Made by a program: the position numbers and the translations under genes | DNA from: JABSSA01 sp039984715 | GTDB taxonomy: Bacteria > Pseudomonadota > Alphaproteobacteria > Rhodobacterales > Rhodobacteraceae | Assembly (NCBI GenBank): GCA_039984715.1 | Contig: JBDWUA010000014.1 | Location: 409,116-473,115 of the forward strand | Length of the DNA: 64,000 nt | Direction of reading: 5' to 3' | In this document: piece after piece, positions 25,611-35,648 of the stretch | How positions within the stretch are numbered: the stretch's first letter is position 1 | How the letters are laid out: the number at the start of each line of letters is the position of its first letter | Notes under the pieces: model-generated | Databases searched by the model: none | The model's input: only the letters and a program-made list of their open reading frames with translations | What the model was told of the DNA's origin: nothing

Positions 25611-26597
25611 ATGGCGCGCAAGCCCAAGGCAAAACCCAACGTCTCAGCCGAAGAACTGAAGACTTTTTATAGGGATATGTTGTTGATCCGTCGCTTTGAA
25701 GAAAAAGCGGGCCAACTGTATGGCATGGGGTTAATTGGTGGATTCTGTCACCTTTATATCGGCCAAGAAGCCGTTGTTGTTGGTCTTGAGGCTGCAACAG
25801 AAGAAGGCGACAAACGGATCACGTCTTACCGGGATCATGGGCATATGCTGGCCTGCGGTATGGATCCAAACGGCGTTATGGCCGAATTGACAGGTCGCGA
25901 AGGTGGCTATTCCAAGGGTAAAGGTGGCTCCATGCATATGTTCTCGAAAGAGAAACATTTCTATGGCGGGCACGGTATCGTTGGGGCGCAGGTGCCTTTG
26001 GGGGCTGGTCTGGCCTTTGCGGACAAATACAACGACAACGGTCGCGTGACGTTTGCCTATTTCGGGGACGGCGCAGCGAACCAAGGTCAAATTTATGAGA
26101 CGTTCAATATGGCCGCGCTGTGGAAGCTGCCCGTCATATTTGTTGTCGAAAACAACCAATACGCAATGGGCACATCCCAGGCACGTTCAACATCAACCCC
26201 TGCCCTTTATACACGTGGCGAAGCCTTTGGCATTCCCGGCGAAGAAGTAGATGGCATGGATGTTTTGGCTGTGAAGGCTGCAAGCGAAAAGGCCGTGGCG
26301 CATTGCCGGTCTGGTGAAGGTCCGTACATTCTTGAAATCAAAACATACCGCTACCGCGGACACTCGATGTCGGACCCTGCAAAATACCGCACACGCGAAG
26401 AAGTCCAGAAAATGCGGGACGAACGCGACCCTATCGAAAACGTTCGCCAAATGCTTTTGACCGGCAAACATGCGACCGAAGACGATCTCAAGGCAATCGA
26501 CAAAGAGATTAAGGGTATCGTCAACGAAAGCGCTGAATTCTCAAAAACGAGCCCTGAGCCGCATTTGGACGAGCTTTGGACAGACATCTACGCGTAA
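25611..26597 (+). CDS. pdhA: Pyruvate dehydrogenase E1 component, alpha subunit
   Basis: The 328-residue subunit, with PdhB, decarboxylates pyruvate with thiamine diphosphate and passes acetyl to E2. It starts RKPKAKPNVSAEELKTFYRDMLLIRRFEEKAGQ. It has YRDHGHMLACGMDPNG, the GGKGGSMHMF stretch, and the ThDP/Mg motif GDGAANQGQIYETFNMAALW. The flexible loop RYRGHSMSDPAKYRTREEV is present. The AAGGAGGTCCGCC ribosome-binding site is strong. It opens the pdhABC operon; the gap to pdhB is 12 bp. Confidence 0.97.
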   Translation: MARKPKAKPNVSAEELKTFYRDMLLIRRFEEKAGQLYGMGLIGGFCHLYIGQEAVVVGLEAATEEGDKRITSYRDHGHMLACGMDPNGVMAELTGREGGYSKGKGGSMHMFSKEKHFYGGHGIVGAQVPLGAGLAFADKYNDNGRVTFAYFGDGAANQGQIYETFNMAALWKLPVIFVVENNQYAMGTSQARSTSTPALYTRGEAFGIPGEEVDGMDVLAVKAASEKAVAHCRSGEGPYILEIKTYRYRGHSMSDPAKYRTREEVQKMRDERDPIENVRQMLLTGKHATEDDLKAIDKEIKGIVNESAEFSKTSPEPHLDELWTDIYA

Positions 26598-26609
26598 GGA
26601 AACTACGAC

Positions 26610-27968
26610 ATGGCAACTGAAATTCTCATGCCCGCCCTTTCGCCCACGATGGAGGAAGGCACATTGGCCAAATGGCTCGTCAAGGAAGGCGACACAGTCG
26701 CGTCCGGCGATATCATGGCCGAAATCGAAACTGACAAGGCGACAATGGAATTTGAGGCCGTTGATGAAGGTATCATCGGTAAAATTCTGATCGCTGAAGG
26801 CAGTGAGGGCGTCAAGGTGAATACGCCGATCGCCATTCTGATTGAAGAAGGTGAAAGCGTGGACGACGTGGCGGCACCTGTCCCAGCAGCCGCCGCGCCA
26901 ACAGCCGAAGCAGCCCCGACACCCGTTGCCGCCGCACCTGCTGCGCCACAAGTGGATGCAAGTCCAGATTGGCCCGCAGATGTTGCGATGAAGCAGCAAA
27001 CGGTACGCGAAGCATTGCGCGATGCGATGGCCGAAGAAATGCGGCGCGACGAAGCTGTGTTCCTGATGGGCGAAGAAGTTGGCGAATATCAGGGCGCATA
27101 TAAAGTGTCCCAAGGCTTGCTGGACGAGTTTGGCGACAAACGCGTCATCGACACGCCGATCACAGAACATGGGTTTGCTGGAATTGGTGTGGGTGCGTCG
27201 TTCGGCGGATTGCGTCCGATTGTTGAATTCATGACGTTCAACTTCGCCATGCAGGCGATTGACCAGATCATCAACTCGGCTGCAAAAACACTGTATATGT
27301 CCGGTGGTCAGATGGGCGCACCAATGGTGTTCCGTGGGCCAAACGGCGCAGCAGCGCGTGTCGGGGCGCAACACTCGCACGACTATGCCGCGTGGTATAT
27401 GCAAATTCCCGGCCTCAAAGTCGTCATGCCTTACTCGGCAGCCGACGCCAAAGGCCTGATGAAAACGGCGATCCGCGACAACAACCCGATCATATTCCTG
27501 GAAAACGAAATCCTGTATGGACGTTCGTTTGATGTTCCTGACGTCGAAGACTTGACCATCCCATTTGGCAAGGCGCGCATCTGGCGTGAAGGCTCGGATG
27601 TGACCATCGTCAGCTTTGGCATCGGGATGCAATATGCTTTGGAAGCCGCAGACAAGCTGGCCGAGGACGGCATCAGCGCCGAAGTCATCGATTTGCGGAC
27701 TTTGCGCCCAATGGACACGGGTACGATCCTGAATTCTGTCATGAAAACGAACCGGTGTGTGACCGTCGAAGAAGGTTTCCCGCAAGGGTCCGTCGGAAAC
27801 TACATCAGTTCGGTCATCATGCAGGAAGCGTTTGATTATCTTGACGCGCCAGTGATCAACTGTACTGGCAAGGATGTTCCAATGCCTTACGCCGCCAATC
27901 TTGAACGCCACGCACTGATCACGACGGACGAAGTCATCGCCGCCGTGAAACAGGTCACCTACAAATAA
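26610..27968 (+). CDS. pdhB: Pyruvate dehydrogenase E1 component, beta subunit, with lipoyl domain
   Basis: The 452-residue subunit begins with a lipoyl domain (residues 1-80; lipoylated Lys is K43 in ETDKATMEFEA). An Ala/Pro-rich linker runs to about 120. The E1-beta body follows, with TVREALRDAMAEEMRRDEAVFLMGEEV, RVIDTPITEHGFAGIGVGAS and PYSAADAKGLMKTAIRDNNPIIFLENE. A lipoyl domain on E1-beta is a trait of many alphaproteobacteria. The domain closely matches that of PdhC, which suggests a past duplication within the operon. Confidence 0.97.
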   Translation: MATEILMPALSPTMEEGTLAKWLVKEGDTVASGDIMAEIETDKATMEFEAVDEGIIGKILIAEGSEGVKVNTPIAILIEEGESVDDVAAPVPAAAAPTAEAAPTPVAAAPAAPQVDASPDWPADVAMKQQTVREALRDAMAEEMRRDEAVFLMGEEVGEYQGAYKVSQGLLDEFGDKRVIDTPITEHGFAGIGVGASFGGLRPIVEFMTFNFAMQAIDQIINSAAKTLYMSGGQMGAPMVFRGPNGAAARVGAQHSHDYAAWYMQIPGLKVVMPYSAADAKGLMKTAIRDNNPIIFLENEILYGRSFDVPDVEDLTIPFGKARIWREGSDVTIVSFGIGMQYALEAADKLAEDGISAEVIDLRTLRPMDTGTILNSVMKTNRCVTVEEGFPQGSVGNYISSVIMQEAFDYLDAPVINCTGKDVPMPYAANLERHALITTDEVIAAVKQVTYK

Positions 27969-27980
27969 GGAGAGCTGGAC

Positions 27981-29264
27981 ATGCCTATTGAACTTCTCAT
28001 GCCTGCGCTTTCTCCGACAATGGAAGAAGGCACTCTGGCCAAATGGCTCGTTAAAGAAGGTGACACTGTTGCCTCGGGTGATTTGCTTGCAGAAATTGAA
28101 ACCGACAAAGCCACCATGGAATTCGAAGCCGTGGACGAAGGCACCATCGGTAAGATTCTGGTCGCAGACGGAACAGAAGCGGTCAAGGTGAATACCCCAA
28201 TCGCCATCCTGCTTGAAGAAGGCGAAAGCGCTGACGACATTGGTGCGGCGCCAACCAAAGCCCCTGAGGCCGCGGCAGCCAGTCCATCTGCTGCGCCTGC
28301 GGCAGCAGCCGTCGCTGCGCCAGCGCCAGTTGCACCAAAGGCTGCAGATGGAACACGCCTGTTTGCGTCGCCACTGGCACGACGGATCGCTGCGCAAAAG
28401 GGTGTCGACCTTAGTCAGCTAACAGGATCGGGCCCGCGCGGACGGATCGTTAAAGCCGACGTGGAAGCTGCCGAGGCCAAACCAGCCGCCGCCCCAGCCA
28501 AAGCATCTTCTGCAGCAGCCGCTGCGCCTGCTGGACCAACTGCCGATGCGGTCGCGAAGATGTATCAGGATCGCGAATACGAAGAAGTTCCGTTGGATGG
28601 CATGCGCAAAACAATTGCTGCGCGTTTGACAGAAGCCAAACAATCCATCCCCCACTTCTATTTGCGCCGCGATATCAAGCTTGATGCATTGATGGCGTTC
28701 CGTGCTCAGTTGAATGGGCAATTGGCGGATCGTGGGATCAAGCTTTCGGTCAATGACTTTATCATCAAAGCCTGCGCAAATGCGTTGCAACAAGTGCCCG
28801 ACGCAAATGCCGTTTGGGCAGGTGATCGGATGTTCAAACTGACGCCGTCTGACGTGGCCGTTGCTGTCGCGATTGAAGGTGGATTGTTCACGCCGGTTCT
28901 GCGGGACGCACATCACAAATCGCTCTCTGCATTGTCCGCCGAGATGAAAGACCTTGCTGGTCGCGCGCGCGATCGCAAACTTGCACCACATGAATATCAA
29001 GGTGGAAGCTTCGCGATCTCAAACCTGGGCATGTTCGGGATCGACAACTTTGATGCGGTAATCAATCCGCCACATGGTGCGATCCTCGCCGTTGGTGCGG
29101 GTGTGAAAAAACCTATCGTCGGCAAAGATGGTGAATTGGGTATTGCGACGGTTATGTCCGTGACATTGTCCGTTGATCACCGCGTCATTGACGGCGCATT
29201 GGGTGCCGAATTGCTTAAGGCGATTGTGGATAATCTAGAAAATCCAATGGCAATGCTTGCTTAA
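27981..29264 (+). CDS. pdhC: Pyruvate dehydrogenase E2, dihydrolipoamide acetyltransferase
   Basis: The 427-residue core protein moves acetyl from lipoyl to CoA. A lipoyl domain (1-80, K43), an Ala/Pro linker, a peripheral subunit-binding domain (FASPLARRIAAQKGVDLSQL near 118-140), a second Ala-rich linker and the catalytic domain follow in order. The catalytic His/Asp motif is VDHRVIDGALGAELL near residue 395. The E3 partner bound by the peripheral domain is presumably the lpd at 8980. The gap to pdhB is 12 bp and a terminator follows. Confidence 0.97.
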   Translation: MPIELLMPALSPTMEEGTLAKWLVKEGDTVASGDLLAEIETDKATMEFEAVDEGTIGKILVADGTEAVKVNTPIAILLEEGESADDIGAAPTKAPEAAAASPSAAPAAAAVAAPAPVAPKAADGTRLFASPLARRIAAQKGVDLSQLTGSGPRGRIVKADVEAAEAKPAAAPAKASSAAAAAPAGPTADAVAKMYQDREYEEVPLDGMRKTIAARLTEAKQSIPHFYLRRDIKLDALMAFRAQLNGQLADRGIKLSVNDFIIKACANALQQVPDANAVWAGDRMFKLTPSDVAVAVAIEGGLFTPVLRDAHHKSLSALSAEMKDLAGRARDRKLAPHEYQGGSFAISNLGMFGIDNFDAVINPPHGAILAVGAGVKKPIVGKDGELGIATVMSVTLSVDHRVIDGALGAELLKAIVDNLENPMAMLA

Positions 29265-29270
29265 AACAAA

Positions 29271-29300
29271 AAAAACGAGGGCTATTTAGCCCTCGTTTTC
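29271..29300 (+). terminator. Terminator between pdhC and cysK
   Basis: ACGAGGGCTA (29275-29284) and TAGCCCTCGT pair around TT, with A-rich and T-rich flanks on both strands. It can stop pdhABC and possibly the convergent cysK. Confidence 0.85.
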
Positions 29301-29319
29301 AATAAAATATCTTAATAAG

Positions 29320-30387
29320 TTAAAGCTGATAGCCGGAAGTGGATGCTGATAAAGCCTGCTCTTCTTCGGACATGTCTTCAGCAATCCCTTCAAACAACGG
29401 CGTCGACAAATAACGCTCGCCAGTGTCGGGCAGCATGCAAAGCATCACAGATCCTTCCGGTGCTTTTTTAGCCAATTCCATTGAAACTGCGAAGGTTGAT
29501 CCCCCGGAAATCCCGGTAAAAATCCCCTCTTCTGCGGCCAAACGACGTGACCATGCAATGCCGTCCGCGCCTTTTACTGGCAGCAGTTCGTCGTAATACT
29601 TCTTGTCCAATGCTTCCTGCAAAACATGTGGAATGAAATCCGGTGTCCATCCTTGAATAGGGTGTGGTTGGAAATGCGGGTGCCCCTCTGTTGGCTGATT
29701 GGCATCGTTTCGCGTGTTGATATACCCAGAGGCAACCAATGCGGCATTGTCTGGCTCAGTTAGAATGATCTTAGTTTCTGGCCGCTCTGCACGCAGAACC
29801 CGCCCTACTCCTGAGACTGTCCCGCCAGTGCCGTATCCAGTGACAAAGTAATCCAAACGCTCGCCTGCGAAATCTCCGATGATCTCGCGCCCGGTTGTAT
29901 TTTCATGGATGTCAGCATTGTCGTCTGTTTCAAATTGCGACGCGAGGAACCAACCATTTGCTTCGGCCAATTCTTTCGCTTTGGAATACATTCCAAAACC
30001 CTTGGCAGCCTTTGGTGTCAGAACAACCTTTGCGCCTAGATACCGCATCAACCGTCGTCGCTCGACTGAGAAACTTTCGGCCATGGTAACGACCAGCGGA
30101 TACCCTTTTGCAGCACACACCATCGCAAGACCGATACCAGTATTGCCAGATGTTGCTTCAACGATGGTCTGTCCAGGTTTTAAACGCCCATCTCTTTCGG
30201 CAGCTTCGATAATGTTCAATGCCAGACGGTCCTTGACAGAGCCAGCCGGATTGAACGCTTCGAATTTCACGTAAACCGTTACATTTTTTGGCGCTATGCG
30301 ATTGATACGAATAGTGGGTGTGTTCCCAACAGTATCCAAAATACTGTCATAGCGTGTCCCACGCCCTGCCGTTTGCCGAATAGACAT
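29320..30387 (-). CDS. cysK: Cysteine synthase A
   Basis: The 355-residue PLP enzyme makes cysteine from O-acetylserine and sulfide. The PLP lysine is in NPAGSVKDRLALNIIEAAE near residue 50. The substrate loop is EATSGNTGIGLAMVCA, and the phosphate-binding Gly-rich loop GYGTGGTVSGVGRVL. The C-terminal extension (GIAEDMSEEEQALSAST) makes it longer than E. coli CysK. Its neighbour on the same strand is cysE, the enzyme that makes its substrate, 81 bp upstream. Confidence 0.93.
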   Translation of the reverse strand: MSIRQTAGRGTRYDSILDTVGNTPTIRINRIAPKNVTVYVKFEAFNPAGSVKDRLALNIIEAAERDGRLKPGQTIVEATSGNTGIGLAMVCAAKGYPLVVTMAESFSVERRRLMRYLGAKVVLTPKAAKGFGMYSKAKELAEANGWFLASQFETDDNADIHENTTGREIIGDFAGERLDYFVTGYGTGGTVSGVGRVLRAERPETKIILTEPDNAALVASGYINTRNDANQPTEGHPHFQPHPIQGWTPDFIPHVLQEALDKKYYDELLPVKGADGIAWSRRLAAEEGIFTGISGGSTFAVSMELAKKAPEGSVMLCMLPDTGERYLSTPLFEGIAEDMSEEEQALSASTSGYQL

Positions 30388-30468
30388 CTAATCCCCCTGT
30401 TTTATAAATTGGTCCTACGAAATGACTTTAACGCCAAATCGTCAACGCAATCCAGTGTGCACCAACTG

Positions 30469-31278
30469 TTATGTGTCCTTGCCCAACATGTGGTTCATGG
30501 AAACCGACGGTTGATCACAACCAGCCTCACCCACAATCCGTGCTGGAATCCCTGCAACAGTTTTACACGCTGGAACGTCATCAAGAACAACAGATCCTGC
30601 CGCAATACGTGAACAATGACCGACATGGATATTGCCTAACACCTTCGCGCCTGCACCGATCAAGACACCATCCCCGATATTAGGATGCCTTTGTTCGTCT
30701 TCTTTGCCGGTCCCACCCAAAGTAACCGAATGCAGCATTGAGACATTGTTCCCGACAACCGCAGTTTCTCCGATAACGATGGAATGTGCGTGATCAATCA
30801 TGATGCCTTTGCCAATGCGGGCTCCGGGGTGGATATCGATTCCGAAAATTTCGCTTGCGCGCATTTGGAAGAAATAAGCCAAGTCGCGATGCCCATTGCT
30901 CCACAGATGGTGTGCCACGCGATAGGCTTGCATCGCATGATACCCTTTGAAATACAGGATTGGTTGCAACAGCCTGTGACAGGCTGGGTCACGCTCATAA
31001 ACGGCCACCAAATCGGCACGTGCCGCATCTGTCAGCTCGCTATCGGCCTGATACGCTTCTTCAACGATCTCACGCACGACCACCATCGACATTTCGTTAG
31101 ACGCAAGCTTGGCCGCGATGCGATAACTTAAGGCGCGTTCAATTGTCTTGTGATGCAGAATACAAGCGTGAACAAACCCACCAATTAGAGGCTCATCTGA
31201 CACCGCTTTTCGAGCTTCATCAGTTATTTGTTCCCACACCGGGTCAATTGTTGCGATTTTCGCGCGCAGTTCTGCCAT
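30469..31278 (-). CDS. cysE: Serine O-acetyltransferase
   Basis: The 269-residue enzyme acetylates serine, the first step of cysteine synthesis. The helical N-terminus (VWEQITDEARKAVSDEPLIGGFVHACILHHKTI) is followed by the left-handed beta-helix of hexapeptides with IDIHPGARIGKGIMIDHAHSIVIGETAVVGNNV and HPNIGDGVLIGAGAKVLGNIHVGHCSRIAAGSVV. His in MIDHAHS is catalytic. The C-terminus does not end in the canonical Ile that inserts into CysK; it ends SVSMNHMLGKDT. It shares a direction with cysK. Confidence 0.95.
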   Translation of the reverse strand: MAELRAKIATIDPVWEQITDEARKAVSDEPLIGGFVHACILHHKTIERALSYRIAAKLASNEMSMVVVREIVEEAYQADSELTDAARADLVAVYERDPACHRLLQPILYFKGYHAMQAYRVAHHLWSNGHRDLAYFFQMRASEIFGIDIHPGARIGKGIMIDHAHSIVIGETAVVGNNVSMLHSVTLGGTGKEDEQRHPNIGDGVLIGAGAKVLGNIHVGHCSRIAAGSVVLDDVPACKTVAGIPARIVGEAGCDQPSVSMNHMLGKDT

Positions 31279-31362
31279 GGTTCGTATCCTTCTCTTGCGC
31301 TTGGATACTTCATTTAGGCACTAATTCACAAACGCAAACCCTTGATGTGATAGATTGCGAAA

Positions 31363-31701
31363 ATGAATGAATCAGAACGAACACGATTTCGTGCACACGT
31401 CCAAGATCGATTGGAAGAACTTCTGGGGGATTTGGATCGTGGTCAGTCAGGGACTGACACCGTTGAGCTGGATCAACAAGCGATTGGACGCTTAAGTCGA
31501 CAAGACGCCTTGTTGAACCAAGCCATGTCTAACGCCCAACAGGGACGCAGAACCGTTGAAATAAATCGTCTGAAAGCGGCTTTGCAAAGAATAGAATGTG
31601 ACGAATTTGGGTATTGTGATGATTGCGGCCAGAACATTCCAGAAAGACGATTGGAATTAGATCTTGCCGCAACCAAATGCGTCAGCTGTGCAACTGGATG
31701 A
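31363..31701 (+). CDS. DksA/TraR-type zinc-finger protein
   Basis: The 112-residue protein has a helical coiled-coil N-terminal part (TRFRAHVQDRLEELLGDLDRG...) and a C4 zinc finger near residues 83-110: CDDCGQNIPERRLELDLAATKC, then VSC. The spacing fits the DksA C4 motif. The coiled coil is shorter than in DksA and no Asp-x-x-Asp-Ala tip is visible, so it may be a DksA paralogue rather than the main ppGpp cofactor. It is divergent from cysE. Confidence 0.8.
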   Translation: MNESERTRFRAHVQDRLEELLGDLDRGQSGTDTVELDQQAIGRLSRQDALLNQAMSNAQQGRRTVEINRLKAALQRIECDEFGYCDDCGQNIPERRLELDLAATKCVSCATG

Positions 31702-31715
31702 CCGACGGTTCGGTA

Positions 31716-34700
31716 TCAAACCTGTACTTGCACTCGATTTGATAATCCAGGTCCAAATCGGGCGGACACCTGTGCAACGACAATGTCGAAAGGTGCGGCA
31801 ATGCCATCTTCCGCAACATCCAAGGCATCGTATGTCCACATAGGGCTGCCAACGATTTCTTCTCGTATAACAGCTCCAGATTTATGAACTTGGACTTGAT
31901 ACGTTTCTGTCTCTTCTCCCAGCGGTATCTCCATCAGGTCCCAACTGTCCCCATCAAATCGACTGCGTCTGATCCAACTAGCCTCATATCCTCCCCCCGA
32001 TTGCCACGCTTTCAAATGCACCGGTGAATATGGGCGCAACCCATTTCCATCAAATGCAACGGTTTCTTCAATGAACGAAGGATCATCATAAGAGAGTTGT
32101 GCCGGTCCAATGCGATAGGTTTGCGCAATCCGCCTTAGGCTGCTCGGCAAATCGATTTGTTGCGGCAGCCCATTTAACAGCACGAACCAAGAACCGCTTG
32201 GCCATGCTTCTGACACCAACGCGTCCGTTCCCAATTGCCCCCTTAAACGATTGCGCAACAGATACCGGTTCGGAGCGATCAGTTCGGCGTTTCTGAACTG
32301 GACCACTTCCCAGTTTCCGGGTGTTCCGTCGCCCACAATTGCAAGGTTTCCGCCGCTTAACAACGAAGTATCCGGAACCGATGACAAAGTGCCTGAAATC
32401 AATTCGACCTCAAGAGATGGACCCCGATCCACAAGTCCCGGCGCACTGGGCTCCAAAGCGTTCTGCGTTAAACCAATGACAGATCGCGCTGAAATCACAG
32501 AGTTCAGAGCGTAATTAGTTCCGCTATCAGATTGATACAAAGCGGCACTGCCCGGCCACTGATCCGATGTAACCGCGACATGGGGCGCATGTGGTACTTC
32601 GTCCCCACTGATAAGCGGTAAATCCAAAAACAGTGACGTCAATGGAACAGGCGCTACAAAGCCACGCACGCGGGCCAATTCGTCAGACACGTCAGAAGGG
32701 TGATATACTTCGGGATCGATACGCACCGCTTCGATAAGCTGCATAGAACCCTGTTCAAGGCGATCTATTCGAAACAAACCAACGTCTTGCGACCGTTCAC
32801 TGTCTAAACTTACAACATCGCCTGCCCCGATGTTAAGTTGTGATGGCGGCAACGCAAATCGAACGGTTTCGCGCGCAGTTCGCGATTCAATCAACCAGCG
32901 TTCAGTAACTTGCCGTGCTTCACCCCGTGTCATGGACAAGGACAAGTCCGTCGCAGACACCGCATGTGTCTCTTCATCTGGTAAAATCGCTTCTTCAGCG
33001 CCGGTTTCAAAATCTCCGTCTGACTCAACAAATCGCAACCGAATACGCCCCGCCAATTCGGCCTCGGCTTCTCGGTCTTGCTCGTGTGTACCGTTTAACT
33101 CTGTGCTGTCAGCCATTCCCTCAACAGAGACGATCTGCGCCTGACCGCCGTTTCGGGTTTTAAAAACAAGAAGCCCATCACGTTCAATCGCGTCGAATCC
33201 GTATCGCAACATTAACGGCTGTAATGCACTGCGCGCGTCGGACACATCATTGACCGCATACCCCCGCACATATCCAATCAACTCGGACGTATCATAAGCC
33301 GTCAATCCAGAATTTTCGCAAATCTCGGAAACCACGGATGCCAAAGTCCGCGAAGATACGCGCCCGTTAAGCCAATGACCCCGCGGATAGTTTTCACCGT
33401 CCGACCATGTATCTAGGGCGTTCGGAAAAAACGGGTATGGGCGTGCGTCCCATGCCCACGCAAAAGCACGGTCCATATTGACCATTGCTCCACCGTATTG
33501 TTCGGATACCGGATTGTTGCTTTCGTCCTTCCAGTACCCGTGCATTGCGCGGTAATATTGCTTTTGGATCAGATCATCGCGTCCTCCATTTGAGTATTTA
33601 GGAAGGAAACTCTCTGATGATTTCGGATCTAAAAATTTGTTCGGTTCATTCGTGCCCTTATCAACCGCAGCACACCCATATTCGGTAAACCAGATTGGTT
33701 TTGAACCCGGCTCCCAGGCCGTGGACTCTTCGTTACGGACTCCTGAAACGCGCTCGTGATGCGCGTTTTCCCACCACCCACGAATGTCTTTGTACCGCCA
33801 GACCCAAGGTTCGTTGTGTTCTTGGTCTAAAATCGGTGACCTGATTTGTGCATCAGCGGCCTGTGTAGAATGGTAGAACCAATCATACCCTTCACCGCCA
33901 GATATGTTGGATTGCAAATAGTCCAGCTTGTAGATGCTCTCCCAATCTGCATCCAAATGCGTCTCACCTTCGCGCCAGTCTGACAAAGGCATGTAATTGT
34001 CGATGCCGATGAAATCGATATTTGGATCTGCCCAAAGTGGATCGAGATGAAAATATCGATCCCCCGATCCGTCTTGAGGCTGATAACCAAAATATTCGCT
34101 CCAATCAGCAGCATAGCTGATTTTGGTTTCTGCCCCCAGCAACGCACGTGCTTGCGCAGCCAATTGTTGAAAACGCGCGACTGCTGGAAATGCACCGTTT
34201 GTTCCGCGTATTTGGGTCAAACCGCGCAGCTCTGAGCCAATACAAAACGCTTCAACCCCACCTGCCGCTGCGCACAGTGCTGCGTAGTGAAGCACAAAGC
34301 GTGACAGGGTCCATTCATCTGGACCCAAATATGTAACCGCACCATTGGAAACGGTGAAATCAGACGCTGTGACTGTGCCAAAAAACGCATCGACTTCAAT
34401 ATCTGCCAAAAGTGTTTGATCTGGCGTTCCAACCTGTCCCGGAGCCTTGGACAACGTGATCCGACCCCGCCAAGGCAAATGTGCCTGTCCAATGTTTTCG
34501 CTGTACGGATCAGGCAACGTGTTTCCGTCAAGCTGATCCATCAGAATGAAAGGGTAAAACATCACGGCTTTACCCGCATCCTTTAACGCTTGAATAGATT
34601 GAATAACCGACGCGTCCGCTGGTGTGCCGCCATAAATGGGTCGTTCATCAACTGTGGTAATCTGTTTGGCAGCTGCGCGTGACATGCCCGAAACGTGCCA

Positions 34701-35648
34701 AGGCATGTTGATACCGTCGACGTCCTTATGCTCGACTTTTGGTTCCAAACGGCAGTTTTCACACCGCAAATCACCACCGAACCAGCTGACGATCAAAGAC
34801 GTCGCCTCGCATCCCGGAACCTCGTCATTCAACGCATCCAGCGATGTCAGGAAATCAGATTTGCCGGATGGATTGTTGACATTCGCACTGCGACGGTATG
34901 GACCAGCATTCCCATAAGTGACGGCCCCTGTTGCTAAAGCGTATTCGCCCGTTCCGGGCATCATCGCCACAGCGCGAAGACCTCGAGCCAATTCTTCATC
35001 GGCACCCAGTTCCTCTGGCTGTTCGGCACGCACAACTTCAAAAGAAAACTGCGGTACACGATTGCCAAATTGTTCCAGTTGCAGATTCTCAAACACAACG
35101 TAAGCCGTCCCGCGATATGCGGGCACCACACCAAGACCTTCGATCGCTTCCATTGTCGGATCAGGCGGCTGGTCAGCGTTCCCATTGTAGACCTGCATAG
35201 TCAGAGTACTGGTCGAAACCTCTTCCCCATCCGCCCAAACCCGGCCAACCCTCAAAATCTCCCCCGCACACAATGCGACAGCAAGGTTGATGCTGTAACT
35301 GTACTGACGCGTTTCGGGTTGCGGACTTGGAGCACCTTTTCCGCCGCCTCCACCAGAAACAGTCACTGTTTCAAGAAAATCCGATGCCCAAATCACCTGA
35401 CCGCCAACTCGCATACGCCCGAAGACCTGCGAAATCGGTTCGCCTTCACCCGCATTGCTCAACCGGAACCGGTCGACTTTTCCATATTCGACAGTTTCCG
35501 AGCCTTGGCCTAGCAGTTTCTGATCGATCACACGCCCCAAGGTCGCGCCGATCGCGCGCCCAACAACAGCGCTGCTTAGCCCTGCAACGGTACCACCAAT
35601 CGATCCGCCAATTGCCGCGCCCGCGGCCGAAAGTAGGACTGTAGCCAT
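31716..35648 (-). CDS. GTA host-specificity protein, gp15 (megatron)
   Basis: The 1310-residue protein is the largest GTA tail component. An N-terminal Ala/Gly-rich hydrophobic helix (ATVLLSAAGAAIGGSIGGTVAGLSSAVVGRAIGA) could enter the membrane. The central part (about 420-730) is a TIM-barrel glycoside hydrolase-like region with FIGIDNYMPLSDWREGE, PILDQEHNEPWVWRYKDIRGWW and PIWFTEYGCAAVDKGTNEPNKFLD, whose Glu residues are candidate acids. A phage-tail-like C-terminal part follows. ATG 35648 overlaps the gp14 stop by one base (TGATG). It is the last gene of the cluster. Confidence 0.93.
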   Translation of the reverse strand: MATVLLSAAGAAIGGSIGGTVAGLSSAVVGRAIGATLGRVIDQKLLGQGSETVEYGKVDRFRLSNAGEGEPISQVFGRMRVGGQVIWASDFLETVTVSGGGGGKGAPSPQPETRQYSYSINLAVALCAGEILRVGRVWADGEEVSTSTLTMQVYNGNADQPPDPTMEAIEGLGVVPAYRGTAYVVFENLQLEQFGNRVPQFSFEVVRAEQPEELGADEELARGLRAVAMMPGTGEYALATGAVTYGNAGPYRRSANVNNPSGKSDFLTSLDALNDEVPGCEATSLIVSWFGGDLRCENCRLEPKVEHKDVDGINMPWHVSGMSRAAAKQITTVDERPIYGGTPADASVIQSIQALKDAGKAVMFYPFILMDQLDGNTLPDPYSENIGQAHLPWRGRITLSKAPGQVGTPDQTLLADIEVDAFFGTVTASDFTVSNGAVTYLGPDEWTLSRFVLHYAALCAAAGGVEAFCIGSELRGLTQIRGTNGAFPAVARFQQLAAQARALLGAETKISYAADWSEYFGYQPQDGSGDRYFHLDPLWADPNIDFIGIDNYMPLSDWREGETHLDADWESIYKLDYLQSNISGGEGYDWFYHSTQAADAQIRSPILDQEHNEPWVWRYKDIRGWWENAHHERVSGVRNEESTAWEPGSKPIWFTEYGCAAVDKGTNEPNKFLDPKSSESFLPKYSNGGRDDLIQKQYYRAMHGYWKDESNNPVSEQYGGAMVNMDRAFAWAWDARPYPFFPNALDTWSDGENYPRGHWLNGRVSSRTLASVVSEICENSGLTAYDTSELIGYVRGYAVNDVSDARSALQPLMLRYGFDAIERDGLLVFKTRNGGQAQIVSVEGMADSTELNGTHEQDREAEAELAGRIRLRFVESDGDFETGAEEAILPDEETHAVSATDLSLSMTRGEARQVTERWLIESRTARETVRFALPPSQLNIGAGDVVSLDSERSQDVGLFRIDRLEQGSMQLIEAVRIDPEVYHPSDVSDELARVRGFVAPVPLTSLFLDLPLISGDEVPHAPHVAVTSDQWPGSAALYQSDSGTNYALNSVISARSVIGLTQNALEPSAPGLVDRGPSLEVELISGTLSSVPDTSLLSGGNLAIVGDGTPGNWEVVQFRNAELIAPNRYLLRNRLRGQLGTDALVSEAWPSGSWFVLLNGLPQQIDLPSSLRRIAQTYRIGPAQLSYDDPSFIEETVAFDGNGLRPYSPVHLKAWQSGGGYEASWIRRSRFDGDSWDLMEIPLGEETETYQVQVHKSGAVIREEIVGSPMWTYDALDVAEDGIAAPFDIVVAQVSARFGPGLSNRVQVQV

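Noticed and set aside
26541..28397. 618-codon minus-strand frame opposite pdhB/pdhC
   Set aside because: It is antisense to two certain genes; its long openness reflects their codon bias.
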